From Heliopora coerulea (taxonomy: Eukaryota > Cnidaria > Anthozoa > Scleralcyonacea > Helioporidae), in assembly GCA_030142905.1 (NCBI GenBank), contig JASJOG010000157.1, forward strand, positions 580,001 through 644,000: a stretch of 64,000 nt of DNA, given 5' to 3'. The notes beneath the pieces are model-generated. The model saw nothing but the letters and a program-made list of their open reading frames with translations. It ran no database searches and was not told the DNA's origin. The translations under genes were made by a program, and so were the position numbers. Numbering within the stretch: the stretch's first letter is position 1; each line of letters opens with the position of its first letter. Of the stretch, positions 1 through 10,900 are shown piece after piece.

Positions 1-20
1 TGACATCACGACGCCGCTTA

Positions 21-120
21 ACGCCAGAGTTTGTTCTTGGCACGAATATGAAGCTCTGATTGGTTTACGAACGCCAGAATTTGTTCTTGGCACGAATGGG
101 AAGCTCTGATTCGATTACGA
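21..120. repeat. 50-bp tandem duplication
   Basis: Two adjacent 50-base units (21-70 and 71-120) share a core ttgttcttggcacgaat and differ at only a few positions. No coding frame is associated with it. Confidence 0.85.
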
Positions 121-235
121 ACCAATAAGGAGAACGTACCATTTGATATTGAAAACAAAACTTGTTATTCACCATTATTTTTACTTAGTTCTTTGCTCAT
201 TTTACAAAAGAAACAGTAATTGTTTTGTTGTGTTT

Positions 236-335
236 ATATAGCCTGATGCGAACACTGGGAGAGGCTGGGAGGGCATACACAGCAGTTTCTGAGTTCTACC
301 AACCTTCTCCTCGTGTTTGCATCAGGTTATATAAC
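236..335. repeat. Imperfect inverted repeat (possible MITE or hairpin)
   Basis: The left arm beginning tatatagcctgatgcgaac is matched in inverted orientation by the right arm gtttgcatcaggttatata. About 36 bases pair with roughly six mismatches around a short spacer. It could be a miniature foldback element. I see no recognisable terminal motif or target-site duplication. Confidence 0.55.
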
Positions 336-654
336 AGGAGTAGTGCAAGGAATTCCCCAACGGTGGGGCTGACGTCCCCAACAGGGATCTAATACAGAGA
401 GGCCGAGAACCCATCCCCTTAATAATTGTTTTATTGGAATGTCAAAAGCATGTTACTTTTTGCAATTACCGCAGCAACTGCTAGAAACAGTTTATTTTTA
501 TATTTGACATAAAGAAAAGAGTCTATTGTATTTCTAGGCTTGAATAATCAATAACAAGTACCCACAGATTGCATGATCTATAAATTTGTTATCATCAGTG
601 ACAATTCCTCAACAAATAGCTGGTTCCCCTTATAATCTGCTGAATACATCTACC
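336..654. other. No gene recognised
   Basis: No conserved reading frame, RNA gene or clear repeat was seen here. Confidence 0.5.
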
Positions 655-802
655 GGAATGCCTTTCGAAATCTTGTTTGTAATGTTAATCAAACCAATTG
701 TGTTTACATATGCTTTGGGAATTCAATGTTTGCATGAAAATACAAAAAACGCAAAGTACTCTGGCAGCTGTATTCAGCTGAACTGTATTCAGGGGAACCA
801 GC
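655..802 (-). repeat. Degenerate copy of a gene fragment also present near 20.4 kb
   Basis: The minus strand can be aligned by eye with the minus strand of 20400-20560. Both contain a peptide close to FxIFxQTLNS and the same flanking ggggaacc. This copy runs into a stop soon after the shared part, so it looks like a decayed duplicate. The parent protein is not recognised. Confidence 0.55.
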
Positions 803-954
803 TACTGTTGTAGCCTCCTCTACAGTCCTCTCGCGCCACAGTTGTACATGAACACGTCAAAACAGTTTCTAGCCTTAAGTAATGAATGCAGATGCCTAAT
901 CTTTAATTTACTACGCCTGAACTCACTTGAACGGCTTTACAAAGTAATAATTAA

Positions 955-1060
955 GAATGTAATTGTGGTAGCTTGGTAATTATAATGTTCTTAACACGGG
1001 TTCGATTCCCGTCAGGGACTCAGAAAAATTTTCTGAGAGAGTAGCTTGAGAGCGTACGTA
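955..1060 (+). repeat. Degenerate tRNA-derived SINE fragment
   Basis: It contains a B-box-like gggttcgattcccgtc followed by a ctcagaaaaattttctgag hairpin and agcttgag. This is the same architecture as the tRNA-like repeats at 8.3-8.9 kb and 44.7-45.4 kb. The A-box half is eroded, so it is not a functional tRNA. Confidence 0.6.
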
Positions 1061-1438
1061 TTAAGAACATAGTAATTGAGAAGCAACGCCTGCCAGGAAT
1101 ACGTGAAGACTTTACTGTTATACACATTCCTTCGAGTCATGCGTACAAAACGATGTTCGAAAAGTTATTGAAAATTCAAAATAGATATTCCCAGAGAAGT
1201 CGATTCAGCTCAGGGTATTCGACCAGATGATCTCCTGTCTCCAACGTGAAAGACGTCAGTCAAATGAGTTGAACCACAGCCCACACAATCTTACACCTTG
1301 AAAGATGAATATCATATATTGACTAAATGTGGCATAAAGATGAATATCTTCTATTTAAGGGAAATGAAGGCTTCCACATGCAATAGGCTGTTCCTAAAGT
1401 GATACATACACTTTCAGGTGAGATGTAGCTTTACCGTT

Positions 1439-1605
1439 TCCTAACCCTAACCGTAACCCTCTTTCAGGGTTCTGCTAGAAACGTGGGTTGGCCGTCGCCG
1501 GGGTGATTTAACCTTAATCCTAACCCTAATCCTAATTCTAATCCTAATCCTAACCCTAATCCCAACCCTAACCCTAACCCTTATCCTAACCCTAATACTC
1601 CAATC
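1439..1605. repeat. Degenerate interstitial telomere-like repeat
   Basis: Runs of CCCTAA and close variants (cctaat, ccttat, cccaac) occur in two blocks separated by about 60 bases of unrelated sequence. CCCTAA/TTAGGG is the standard metazoan telomere unit. The decay and internal position indicate an old interstitial tract rather than a chromosome end. Confidence 0.8.
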
Positions 1606-2278
1606 CTTTTCCAAGTTTCCCCTAGAAAGATGATATTCGTCTGTTTAAGCACATTTTCAAAACACATGGTATTTATCTTTTCGGATGTGAGATTGTGCAG
1701 GCTCACAGAAGAAAGCAATTAACTGAAGTCGGTGAGTTTTGAGATCTTTTAGTCTTGAAGGAAAATGTCGATGACAATTTGAGTTCAGACTACTTCAGCA
1801 GCATTGATCCACTTTAAGCTTTCCTGGGCAAAAGGTAAGAACGGCGCTTAAACGGTCGAAAGGTTCAGTAATACAAGTAGTACCGTATTTTTTCGAATAA
1901 ACGCTCTGGGAGTTTATTAAATTTTCGCACTTTTGGAGGAACGTTTATTCCAGTAGAGGTGTTCATTCCCCCAAAACAGGAAAGTTCTAACAATGAAAAT
2001 CCTACTGTAACATTTATTTATAAAAACATGACGTATTACCGCGTACTCTAGAGTGTATTTCTCATACATGGCATAAGTTTTACAACGATACCATACTGCT
2101 ACATCATGATCCGACAGTATATGTTTAGTTCGAATATAGTCTTGAGTCTTCATTGCGTCATCCGTGAGTCTATTCCTAAATACCCTTTCTCTGTACTTGT
2201 TTGGGAGGTGTTTATTCGAGAAGAGATTTTAATTGGGGAAGGAGGTTTATTAAAAAATTTCCAGTGTGGGGAGGGGTT
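1606..2278. other. No gene recognised; repeated ggNgtttatt motifs
   Basis: Between about 1895 and 2255 short motifs resembling gggagtttattaaa recur on both sides of an unremarkable middle, suggesting an old mobile-element remnant. No open reading frame here resembles a known protein. Confidence 0.35.
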
Positions 2279-2308
2279 ATATTAAGTGTCGCTGGCGACA
2301 CTTAATAT
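2279..2308. repeat. Perfect 30-bp palindrome
   Basis: Fourteen-base arms (ending gtgtcgc and starting gcgacac) are separated by only two bases and match perfectly. The sequence could form a tight hairpin or a cruciform. Confidence 0.85.
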
Positions 2309-3876
2309 GACGTCATTACCTTTACTTATAATTGAGTTTAATTTCCAAGAACAGTATGTAACACTTTCACTTTCGTTTGCACTGTTGGGCTGTTGGGAAC
2401 AATTGATTTTTACGAAAGCTCTTGATTCGAGCTTTTGAGAAATTAAAATATTACTATTGCCGGAACTTAAAGTTTCAGCATCTTCTTTCCCAACGAAGAA
2501 CGGTAACACACTCAAGGCAATACCATTAAGCAGTGGACATTTCAGAATTTGATTACGTTGAGCAGATGACTTCGCTGGATGGGCAAAATGTCGCTTATGA
2601 CACTTGAACGCTTTTGCAATTCATCTCGTCATCGAGCGTCTAACATTTTAAGGATTTTTCAAGTCAGACAAAGAAAGTAACCTGGTAAGCTGTTTCAGTT
2701 CTTATTTAAAACATAGTCAATTGCAGTTAAGACAAATGTCATCGCTGCTCATTCATTTTGATCACGTTCACATTCATGCAAACTTGTGCTCTGTCACGGT
2801 GACATCCTTACAAACATTGTGAAAGGAATTACCACATAGGAATGTTTGGGTTCAGCAGTTTTACCGTACTTAAACAAATTGACCTTGGTCAAGTTGTTTG
2901 GATATTTGCTGTATGGATTTTTTTCCTTTGCTAAAATGTTGACTGGTTAATGCTAAAAATTTTCGCTCAACGAATACTCGAACAAGTTTGCTAAAATCCT
3001 TGATAATGCTTGAAACAGTAGTAACAAAAAAAAAGGAAAAAAAAGAAGAGGAAAGGGGTATCATTGACTTGCTAGAATAATTAAGCAAATTGGTAACAAA
3101 TCAATAGTATCGGGGGAGGGGGGGCGGCGCATGAAGCAATTGCCGACCAAGCTGTCGGGCGAAGGCCGAAAGATTGTTTTGGTTGCATATCTCTTTAAAC
3201 TTAATTCTTTTTACATAATTGTATAAAATGAATAATGCTGAATCGAAATCTAAAAGTTCTCAGAACTTGGATTACTTTCAAGTTTTATCTTTAACATTCT
3301 TTGGTCTAAAATCCACAATAAACCTCCAGATTGAAAAGTTGCACAATTTTGCCCTTCTAGATTACATAACCCAAAGTAGACATTTTAAGACCCAGTTTTC
3401 TCTCTTTGACACACTACCTCATCACTTATTGTGTTGACTCTTCTCCAGAAGATGTAATTCAGTGTCATCAAGAAAGCCAAATTGCCAAACATTCCATACT
3501 TTTAATACTGTAAATCCTTCATTAAGCCACCCTCTCAAATAAAGTCGTCTTTATGGACCAAGTTTATGGAGCATTTTCACTCACAATCAAAACAATAAAT
3601 TACCGACAGTGTCAATGTATTTTTATTGTACCCATTTGGGTACAAAATCACATGCAGTACTCATGCTCTAGTTCCTTATGTAATATAGATACTATTTTCT
3701 GGTTGTTTGAGAATGGTGGTATGGCTGCTTGGAACCATAAGTCCATTTTCTAGAATCCTCACTCCCATTTGTAAAAATTCTAAGCTACAACCTTCACAAG
3801 ATAAAAAAAAATTACACAGTAGGAACAACATTTGTATAGACAAATGAGTAGTATAGAGAAGGGGGTATGAGCACAC
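2309..3876. other. No gene recognised
   Basis: Only short, non-conserved frames are present. Nothing resembles a known protein or RNA gene. Confidence 0.5.
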
Positions 3877-3944
3877 TTGCATTTTTGTTCATTTTGCCTC
3901 ACTCCCACTGTGTACTTGCACAGTAGAAAACGTCATTGGATAGT

Positions 3945-4050
3945 ACAAAACAAGGGGGGGGTAAATGGTTTCATCTACCTTATTTCTTGTAACTATATGG
4001 AACAAAACAAGGTGGGTAAACGGTTTTATCTACCATACTTATTAGTGATT
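3945..4050. repeat. Two-copy tandem repeat at the edge of the AT-rich island
   Basis: The motif acaaaacaagg followed by gtaaa, ggtttcatctacc and its near copy occurs twice about 58 bases apart. It lies where base composition shifts into the very AT-rich block and may mark the left side of that element. Confidence 0.6.
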
Positions 4051-4159
4051 TTTCCTTATTTTTTGGGCTCAGTTTTTTACAACCCCATGAAGATTTTAGC
4101 AACTATTATCTTTAACCTTACTTTTTATATAGAAATAGTTGCTTTTTTTATGTTCATTG

Positions 4160-4429
4160 TCAAAAAGCATTGTTATGTTCTTCTATTTCTTTTTGTTTTT
4201 CTTTTACTTTACTTATTTCTTCTCTTACAATTATATCCTGCTCTAACTTATTTTGTTTGTAGTTTAGCATTTCTTCCAGTGTTTCTCTTTCCTTTCTACT
4301 TAGAAATTTAATGTTCTTTATTTTTTCTTCCAATTCTAATTGTAGGATAACATTATTGCTCTTACTTCTTTTATTAAAACTTTTCTTCTTAATGTAAAAT
4401 TTAATGTATGTTTCCAAAGTTAAGACCAT
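4160..4429 (-). CDS. Small charged coiled-coil-like ORF in the AT-rich island
   Basis: This is an 89-residue intronless minus-strand ORF starting with ATG. The N-terminal half is basic, with a KKKSFNKRSKS stretch. The C-terminal half is dense in Glu and Lys (for example LEEMLNYKQNKLEQ), as in a coiled coil. It begins 25 bases after the larger broken gene upstream ends and in the same orientation, so the two look like parts of one compact unit. Composition is extremely AT-rich like its neighbours and unlike the flanking host DNA. I do not recognise the protein. It may be a structural or accessory protein of a mobile element, or a chance frame in low-complexity DNA. Confidence 0.4.
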   Translation of the reverse strand: MVLTLETYIKFYIKKKSFNKRSKSNNVILQLELEEKIKNIKFLSRKERETLEEMLNYKQNKLEQDIIVREEISKVKEKQKEIEEHNNAF

Positions 4430-4453
4430 AATCTTGAAATATAATATCTTTAT

Positions 4454-5739
4454 TTACAGTTGTATTAAATGTTCTTCCTTGGTTGTTCTTTCTGTCTTTG
4501 CAAAACATCTGAAGCATGTAATTGTTTCTTCTTTATTGTGTGTATATTCCAGTACATACATTGGCAAATCTTTATAACTAAACTTCTTAATAATATAGTC
4601 CATGTTGTTTGGACATTTTGCAATTATTCCAGTTGTTTTATTAGTAAGAATATTTAAGTAATAAACCAGATAATAAACATTCTCTGTATTCTCTGCCAGA
4701 AGTAAGCTATTAGTTATCTTTTCTTCCTGTGCTTTCCATTGTTCTTTAAAAGGAGTTTTATAAAATGTCTTTGCACAACAAATTGTATCTAATTCTTCCA
4801 TTAGATTTTTATAATAAGAATAACTAAATATCTCCTTACTGTATATAGTTACTTCCAACCTTGTTACTCCATCTTCTTTTCCAGACAAAAATGCTCTTTT
4901 AATCTTTGGTTCCTGCTATTAACTAGGTTAACTAAATGGTTACCATTATTATAATTAACTCCAGGACATGTTCTTTGGCAGACATATTTATTATAAAGTT
5001 TTGCTCTAAAAGTAACACCACTTTCTGTGTAAATAAAAGTAACACAATCTCTGCCTACTTGGCTGCAATTATTTAAGATAGCTCTACTGTTATTATCTGT
5101 AAGCATTTCTTCTCCTAATTTAAAATTAAGATGTTCCTGCTGATATTCAACTAATTTGTTTCTATTTAAGTTACCTTTATAGTCTTTTGTTATATCCATA
5201 TCTTAAAAATAAATTGGGTTTTGCAAATTACTAAGTTTATCAATTATTTTTGACATCTTATCTGCTACTTCTTTAAAGCAAACATCTGCCAATTCCACTT
5301 TTATTGGAAGAATATATCTATATACATCAAAATTAACATTTTGGTTCTATAATGTTTTTAGTACATTAATTCCACAGGCAGATTGCAGCAATTTAATTTT
5401 TACACCATAAACAGACAAAGGTAATTCTTCTTCTGTAAATACTTCTTTTGTAGATCAATTAAAGAAACTAACTAGGCTTAACTTGCAATGTTTCTTTTTC
5501 TTCTGTAGAAACATATTTTCTTCTCTTAGCAAAGCATAAAGCATTATATTATTGCAAAAGATGTCTGTAATTGGTTTTAACTTGACATTTTCTTTTAATG
5601 CTTATTTATTGTAATTTACAGAACGTATGTTGCTTACTAAGCCATTAAAAGCATGTTCTTTTATAAGTTTAGAAGCTATCTTTTGTCCAGTATAATTTTT
5701 TACAAAATCTTTCGTAGCAAGAATTTTCTTATTTTCCAT
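4454..5739 (-). pseudogene. Broken ~430-codon gene of the AT-rich island
   Basis: Reading on the minus strand from an ATG at 5739, one frame stays protein-like as far as about 4910. It is interrupted by four in-frame stops (TAA, TGA, TAG, TAA). A frameshift near 4910 then moves into the frame that ends at 4454. The two longest surviving pieces are 5199-4864 and 4888-4454. The C-terminal piece has the short strand-like motif TRLEVTIY and a CFRC pair near its end. All three stop codon types occur, so decay is more likely than an alternative genetic code. The family is not recognised. It is the largest coding unit of the island and sits between a small upstream ORF and the coiled-coil ORF, all on one strand. 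Confidence 0.5.
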
Positions 5740-5778
5740 GTTTAGATAATAGTGTAGATTTTATTTTTTAAGCTACTT

Positions 5779-6000
5779 TTAATATTGTAAGAAATTAAGA
5801 TCTACATTGTGGTCTAAAAGTAGTCTATCTACTAAAATACCATTAAATTTGTAAAAATAATACATTGCTGTTTGCATCTCTTCTTTGGAATAATCTGGGA
5901 TACTATTAATATTAACTATATTTTCTATAATTCTCTTAGAAGTAAGATTAATTAGTCCATGTTTGGGTTTTAAGTAATTACTTACATCTGCATACTGCAT
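5779..6000 (-). CDS. Small ORF of the AT-rich island
   Basis: This is a 73-residue intronless ORF beginning MQYADVSNYLKP and ending LNFLQY. It shows no signal peptide or membrane segment, and its composition is ordinary for a soluble protein despite the AT-rich DNA. It ends 39 bases before the ATG of the larger broken gene, in the same orientation. The two hairpin sites at 6072-6112 and 6224-6266 lie just upstream of its start. Function is unknown. It could be a regulatory or initiator-type small protein of a mobile or virus-like element, but nothing in the sequence proves that. Confidence 0.4.
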   Translation of the reverse strand: MQYADVSNYLKPKHGLINLTSKRIIENIVNINSIPDYSKEEMQTAMYYFYKFNGILVDRLLLDHNVDLNFLQY

Positions 6001-6071
6001 TATATATAATATTATATATTTTATCTTTAAGTATATTATTACAACTAATTACCAGTAATATTAAAAACCTT

Positions 6072-6112
6072 ACCTGGTAAAACGCCAGGTCAGGTCCATT
6101 GGTGCACTTTTT
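6072..6112. promoter_or_regulatory. Hairpin plus gtgcac/T-run site, copy 1
   Basis: A short hairpin (acctgg ... ccaggt, 7-base loop) is followed on the + strand by attggtgcac and a run of T. The same arrangement with different hairpin sequence recurs at 6224-6266. It sits in the gap between two minus-strand ORFs. It could be a transcript end signal or a small pol III-like unit on the + strand, or an upstream element for the ORFs on the minus strand. Confidence 0.5.
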
Positions 6113-6223
6113 CTAAACAATTAAAACAAAAAATCCTGTCCAAACACATACCCTGCCACGGCATGTCAAATAATTTTCTTAAAAAAGTAAACTAATAAAC
6201 AATAAAATTGCTTTAGTTTAGAA

Positions 6224-6266
6224 GACCTCGTGTTTTACGAGGTCTGGTCTATTGGTGCACTTTTTT
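6224..6266. promoter_or_regulatory. Hairpin plus gtgcac/T-run site, copy 2
   Basis: A perfect 8-base-pair hairpin (gacctcgt ... acgaggtc, loop gtttt) is followed by tggtctattggtgcac and six T. The hairpin differs in sequence from copy 1 but keeps its position relative to the conserved attggtgcac. That covariation suggests structure matters. Confidence 0.55.
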
Positions 6267-6351
6267 AACAATGAAATTATTTTTTACAAAAACGGTCTAT
6301 TGCTTTATTACAACCACATTCTTTTCTATTACAATAGTCTTTTACATCCAC

Positions 6352-6573
6352 TCAAATCTTTTTAATATTATCCACACAATTGCTTTCTTTGGTGTTTTTT
6401 TTATTCCAATAACAATTCCATTTACAAGATATAAATAAAGTAAATATAGATCCACCTAAGAAAGACAATAAAATATAATTATAAATGCCATCCTTGGTGT
6501 CTTTTATTTCTTCTTGTTGTTCTTCCAGTATTTCTTCGTGATCCTCTTTATTAGATTTGTAATAGAACTCCAA
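6352..6573 (-). CDS. Small single-pass membrane-protein ORF of the AT-rich island
   Basis: This is a 73-residue ORF. An acidic N-terminal part (DHEEILEEQQEEIKD) is followed by one hydrophobic segment around residues 33-50 (ILLSFLGGSIFTLFISC) and a Lys/Asn/Cys-rich tail. After the stop the same frame continues with Cys-rich sequence for about 20 codons, so the protein may once have been longer. It is co-oriented with the three ORFs to its left and separated from them by the hairpin sites. The family is not recognised; a small membrane protein of a mobile or virus-like element is a guess. Confidence 0.4.
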   Translation of the reverse strand: MEFYYKSNKEDHEEILEEQQEEIKDTKDGIYNYILLSFLGGSIFTLFISCKWNCYWNKKNTKESNCVDNIKKI

Positions 6574-6659
6574 ATGTCTTTTTAAGGAATCAGGTCTAGT
6601 AAATATTTTATCTCATTTTATACAATTTCTTGGTTATTTTTCCATTTTATATAAATTAG

Positions 6660-7143
6660 AATATATTCCAATGTGTTAAATGTGTTATAAATGTGTTAAA
6701 ATTTGTTAGTAAATGTGTTAAAAATGTGTTAGAATTTGTTGGTAAATGTGTTAGAATTTGTTGGTAAATGTGTTAGAATTTACTGGTAAATGTGTTAGAA
6801 TTTACTGGTAAATGTGTTAGAATTTACTGGTAAATGTGTTAGAATTTACTGGAAAATGTGTTAGAATTTGTTAATAAATGTGTCAATATTACTTGGTAGA
6901 TTACTACCAGTTACCTACCAAATGACCTATAAATAACCTATTAGTTATCTATTAAATAACCTATAAGTAACCTATTAAATGGTCTATTAGGTAACTGGCA
7001 GTAATCTACCAAGTAATAACAACACATTTATTAACAAATTCTAACACATTTACTAGTAGATTCTAACACATTTACCAACAAATTCTAACACATTTTTAAG
7101 ACATTTACTAACAAATTTTAAAACATCATTTATAACACATTTA
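6660..7143. repeat. Large palindromic array of ~22-bp repeats
   Basis: From about 6670 to 6890 the unit aatgtgttagaattt with actggta or gttggta recurs roughly ten times. From about 7020 to 7143 its reverse complement (aattctaacacattt) recurs. The centre (6893-7015) is itself inverted: acttggtagattact is matched by agtaatctaccaagt. There are no unique spacers between units, so it is not a CRISPR array. It resembles a terminal or origin-like structure of an AT-rich element, or two inverted ends joined head to head. Confidence 0.75.
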
Positions 7144-7504
7144 CCCTCACCTATGGCTTGCGCTCGAAACTTCAATGGCTTTTTTTTCTGTATTTTTGGC
7201 TTAGTACTACCATTAAACTTTTTTTACTTTGTTCAGGTTTTTTGGCCGAAGTATTGGGTAATTAAATGACTATGTATACCAGGACGCTGAGTGTAACTGT
7301 ACGATTCATTGGTCAAAATGTGAAAAATAGGTTTAATTAACCCTGCGAACATTAATGAAAAATTTTATATATGTTTCCTTCTGAGGGTGCAAGTGCACTG
7401 CGCTGAAATTGTTTGGCTTTCTCGGGTACGTTGAATCGCATTGCTGGAGGGGTGTGAGCTTACAGTGTCATGTGTATTGTCTACGGAAAACTGCTACCGA
7501 TAAT
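7144..7504. other. No gene recognised
   Basis: This is a transition from the AT-rich island to ordinary composition. No coding or RNA signal was seen. Confidence 0.5.
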
Positions 7505-7940
7505 TCTCATCCTACTCCAAAACGAATCCAATTCATTGTAAACTAATCCAATCGAATCCAATTCATTGTAACCCAACCGAATCCAATGTTATATGAATAA
7601 CTATTTACCATCCCATCTTACCTCATTCCATCCCATCCCAGTTCGCCTCGTCTTGTCTCGGCCTCATCCCAACTCATCTAATTTCATCCTATCTCATCCT
7701 ATCTTATCCTATCTCATCCCATCCTATTCCATCGTAACCCATCTCATTTTGTTAGTCATCTCACATGTCATCTCGTATGTCATCTCATATATCATCACAT
7801 AAATAATTTCATGTATCATCTCATATCTCATCTGATCTGATCTGTAGTGGTCTGTTCTCAGTGTTCTGTTCTGTTTTGTGTTGATCTATTCTATTTTAGT
7901 CCATTGTAATCAAATCGAATCAAGCCATTCTTTTATTTGA
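7505..7940. repeat. Degenerate pyrimidine-rich minisatellite
   Basis: Variants of atcc, tcatcc and atctc are repeated throughout, for example atctcatcctatctcatcc. It ends shortly before the proposed first exon of the PARP14-like gene. The ORF across it only reflects the repeat. Confidence 0.75.
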
Positions 7941-7981
7941 AATATTTGCAAAATATAGTGACAGACTCATAACCTTTGAAG

Positions 7982-10900
7982 ATGTTAAAGAATGACGCAT
8001 CAGGGAAAAGTGATAAAGACAGTAAATGCAAGGATATCTTGGTCAGTGGCTTGTCTCCAGATACTACCGAGGAAGAGATCATCATGTATTTTCAGAGTAA
8101 AAGAAGTGGTGGAGGAGATGTAGAAAATATTCAGTTCGACAAAGATCAGCATCATGCTATAGTTACCTTTGATGAATCTGAAGGTAAAAAAAAATCAAGA
8201 TTTTTGTCTACGTGTATTATTACAAATTATAAACGGTAAAAACCAGAATGAATAATGTAATGGTAAATTGAAATGTTGAATGGCTGATAGTAGAACAATC
8301 GTCAAGCTCTTACCTCAGAAAAACGATTTCTGAGCTTCAGGCGGGGATCGAACGTGCCTCCTTCTGACGACCGTTGAGACGCGCTAACCATTGAGCTACC
8401 GAGACTCAGATGATGAGCTAAGGTACAAGTTTGATACATGTGCGACCATAGTGGCAGCCACGATATGTTAATAATGCGATATAAGTGTTGAAAATGTAGG
8501 TATTATAGCTATCTTGAATGAATGACAGATGAACGATCGTCAAGCTTTTACCTCAGAGAAACGATCTCTGACCCCAGATGAGAATCTAACTCGCAACCTT
8601 CTGATGACCGGTGAGACACTCTAGCCTTATGGCTCAGAAATAAGAGGTAAGAGATAAGAGCTTGACGATCGCTTATCTATCATTCGTTCAAGATATCTCC
8701 AAGCTCCCATCTTTCCAACATATATATCGCATTAATAACATTAACATATCGTGGCTGCCGCTTAGGTCACACTTATGTCGAACTTGCACCTTAGCTCACC
8801 ATTCGAGTCTTGGTAGCTCATTGGTTAGAGTGTCTCACCGGTCATCAGGAGGTTGCGGGTTCGATCCCCGTCTGGGGCTCAAAAATCATTTTTCTGAGGT
8901 AAGAGCTCGATGATCGTTCATCCAAGATATCTCTAAGCTCCCACGTTTCCAACATATATATCCCTGTAAATTGAAATCTTCATCCTTTCCTCTCACATTT
9001 CAAAGTTTCAATTTGCTATTGTTTCTAAACTTTTGACTTTGATGATGTATTTTTATTTTAGATTGATTTTGAATTGACATTCGTAGCCCCTTAAATTCGT
9101 CGACTGACATGATTTTTTTTTTCTGTACTTACCTTGTTTTCTGACATAGTCAATATCTACTTTAGTTTGCCCGAATTTTCATCCCCTTTTTCCCCTCTTC
9201 ATTCAATTTAGCTGTTGACTCCGTGGCTCGCAGAGAACACAGTTTGAATGGAAAACAACTGCTGGTAAAAAAGTGCAATCCCTTCATTTACTCTCAGACA
9301 ATCAACAACTCTTCAAGAGACTCGGTGACATGTTCTGGAATTACTACGGAGAATGAAACCGAAGAGACTCAAGGAACGTGTGATGATGTCATATGTGACC
9401 GCACAATGACGTCAGTAGACGTGGACGAGGACGTCATGCAATTTATTATGGGTAGTGCTCACGCTAAAAAGTTGCATTGTAAACTTGATCAACTGAAAGC
9501 TGTAATTGAGTGGAATCCTGGGGACAAGAAAGCAACTGTAATAAAGAAAGTTGATTCCGAATATATTAGAAAATGGGCAAAGAGTTGCCAAGATGTGGTT
9601 TGCAAATTTTTAGATCAGTTTGAGAAATTTTCCGTTTCGCTAGACAAGGGTGTCGCGACCAACGTTGGTGAATCCTTATCCCGTCTGGAGGAAAATCTAT
9701 CGAAAGAAAAAGCTCTTTGTTATTTTGATGAAGACAAGCGAAATGTTGTTGTAGTTTGTGTAGAGTATGACCGGGAGGATGTATCTCAGTCCATTAAAAA
9801 ATTTCTGGAAATTCTAAGAAACGAGGAGATTCGCAAAACATACCAGAAAGAAACCATAAAAGATATTAGGCAAGAACACATGTTGTTCCTTTTGCAAATT
9901 GGATTCGTTAAAGAAATTGAAGGCAAATATCCGCAGCTTAAATTGACCTTGGATTACGAACGGCAAAACCTGTGCTTTGAGGGACCTCCTGAGCAAATTA
10001 TGAGTTCTAGGAACGAGTATTATCGCCTCATGGCCGCGGTCACCGAACAGTCATTAAACGTTGGACACATAATAACAAGCGAGCCTGGGATAAATTATGT
10101 TCGAGAAAAACTTTCCTGGATGAACATAACAGCCATGATTCTGAAACAAAATGAAAAAGCCGTAAAAATTATTGCAAAAAGTCAATCGGATTGCGAGAAA
10201 GCCAATGAATGTTTGCTGGAATCAATTGTGAAGGAAGATGTTCCTCTGGATGTAAAAAATTCTTTCATCTTTAAAACCGAGAAGTTTAAGAATATTACGA
10301 TGAAAATAATCAAGAGCCAATTAGTGAATATTTACATTGAGAATTCGAAAGTGTTGGTGTTGAACGGTATCACGGAGGCTGTTAGTGACGCCAAGAAAGA
10401 AATCAAAGATTTTATCGAAAGAGAACAGTTAGCTGCCCAGGAAACCGATAACTATCCAGTGTCCAAAGAAGTTGCCCGATTCCTTGGAGATCATTGTTCG
10501 GATAAGTTGAAAGAACTGGAAGAGACATTGTCACCGAGTTACATTTCGATCCATGTTGATCAATCTGCTGTTCACGTTAAGGGAACACAAGGAGGTATCA
10601 AAAAATGCCGAGAGCTTTTCCTTCAACTGTTCGACACCATTGTCGTGGAAAACAGAAAATTCTTGTCACCAGGCTTGAGTAGGCTGATACTCGAAGAAAA
10701 TTGGAAAAGAAACCTGAAACTAATTGAAATAGAAAGAAAAGTGATCATTGGAACAGCCAAAGAAACAAAATCAGGAGCAACAAGTACAAGTCCTGATGCA
10801 CAGATACGCAATTTTTCATCAAATGAAAGATTGACAGCTTCTTTGAGCTACAGAGATCTAGGAGTTACGCAAGTACATTTTTCAACATTTTAATAATTTC

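Noticed and set aside
4454..5739. Alternative genetic code to explain the in-frame stops
   Set aside because: All three stop codons occur and there is also a frameshift, so decay is more likely.
6660..7143. Regular short repeats that might suggest a CRISPR array
   Set aside because: Units are contiguous without unique spacers, vary in sequence, are mirrored in inverted orientation, and lie in animal DNA.
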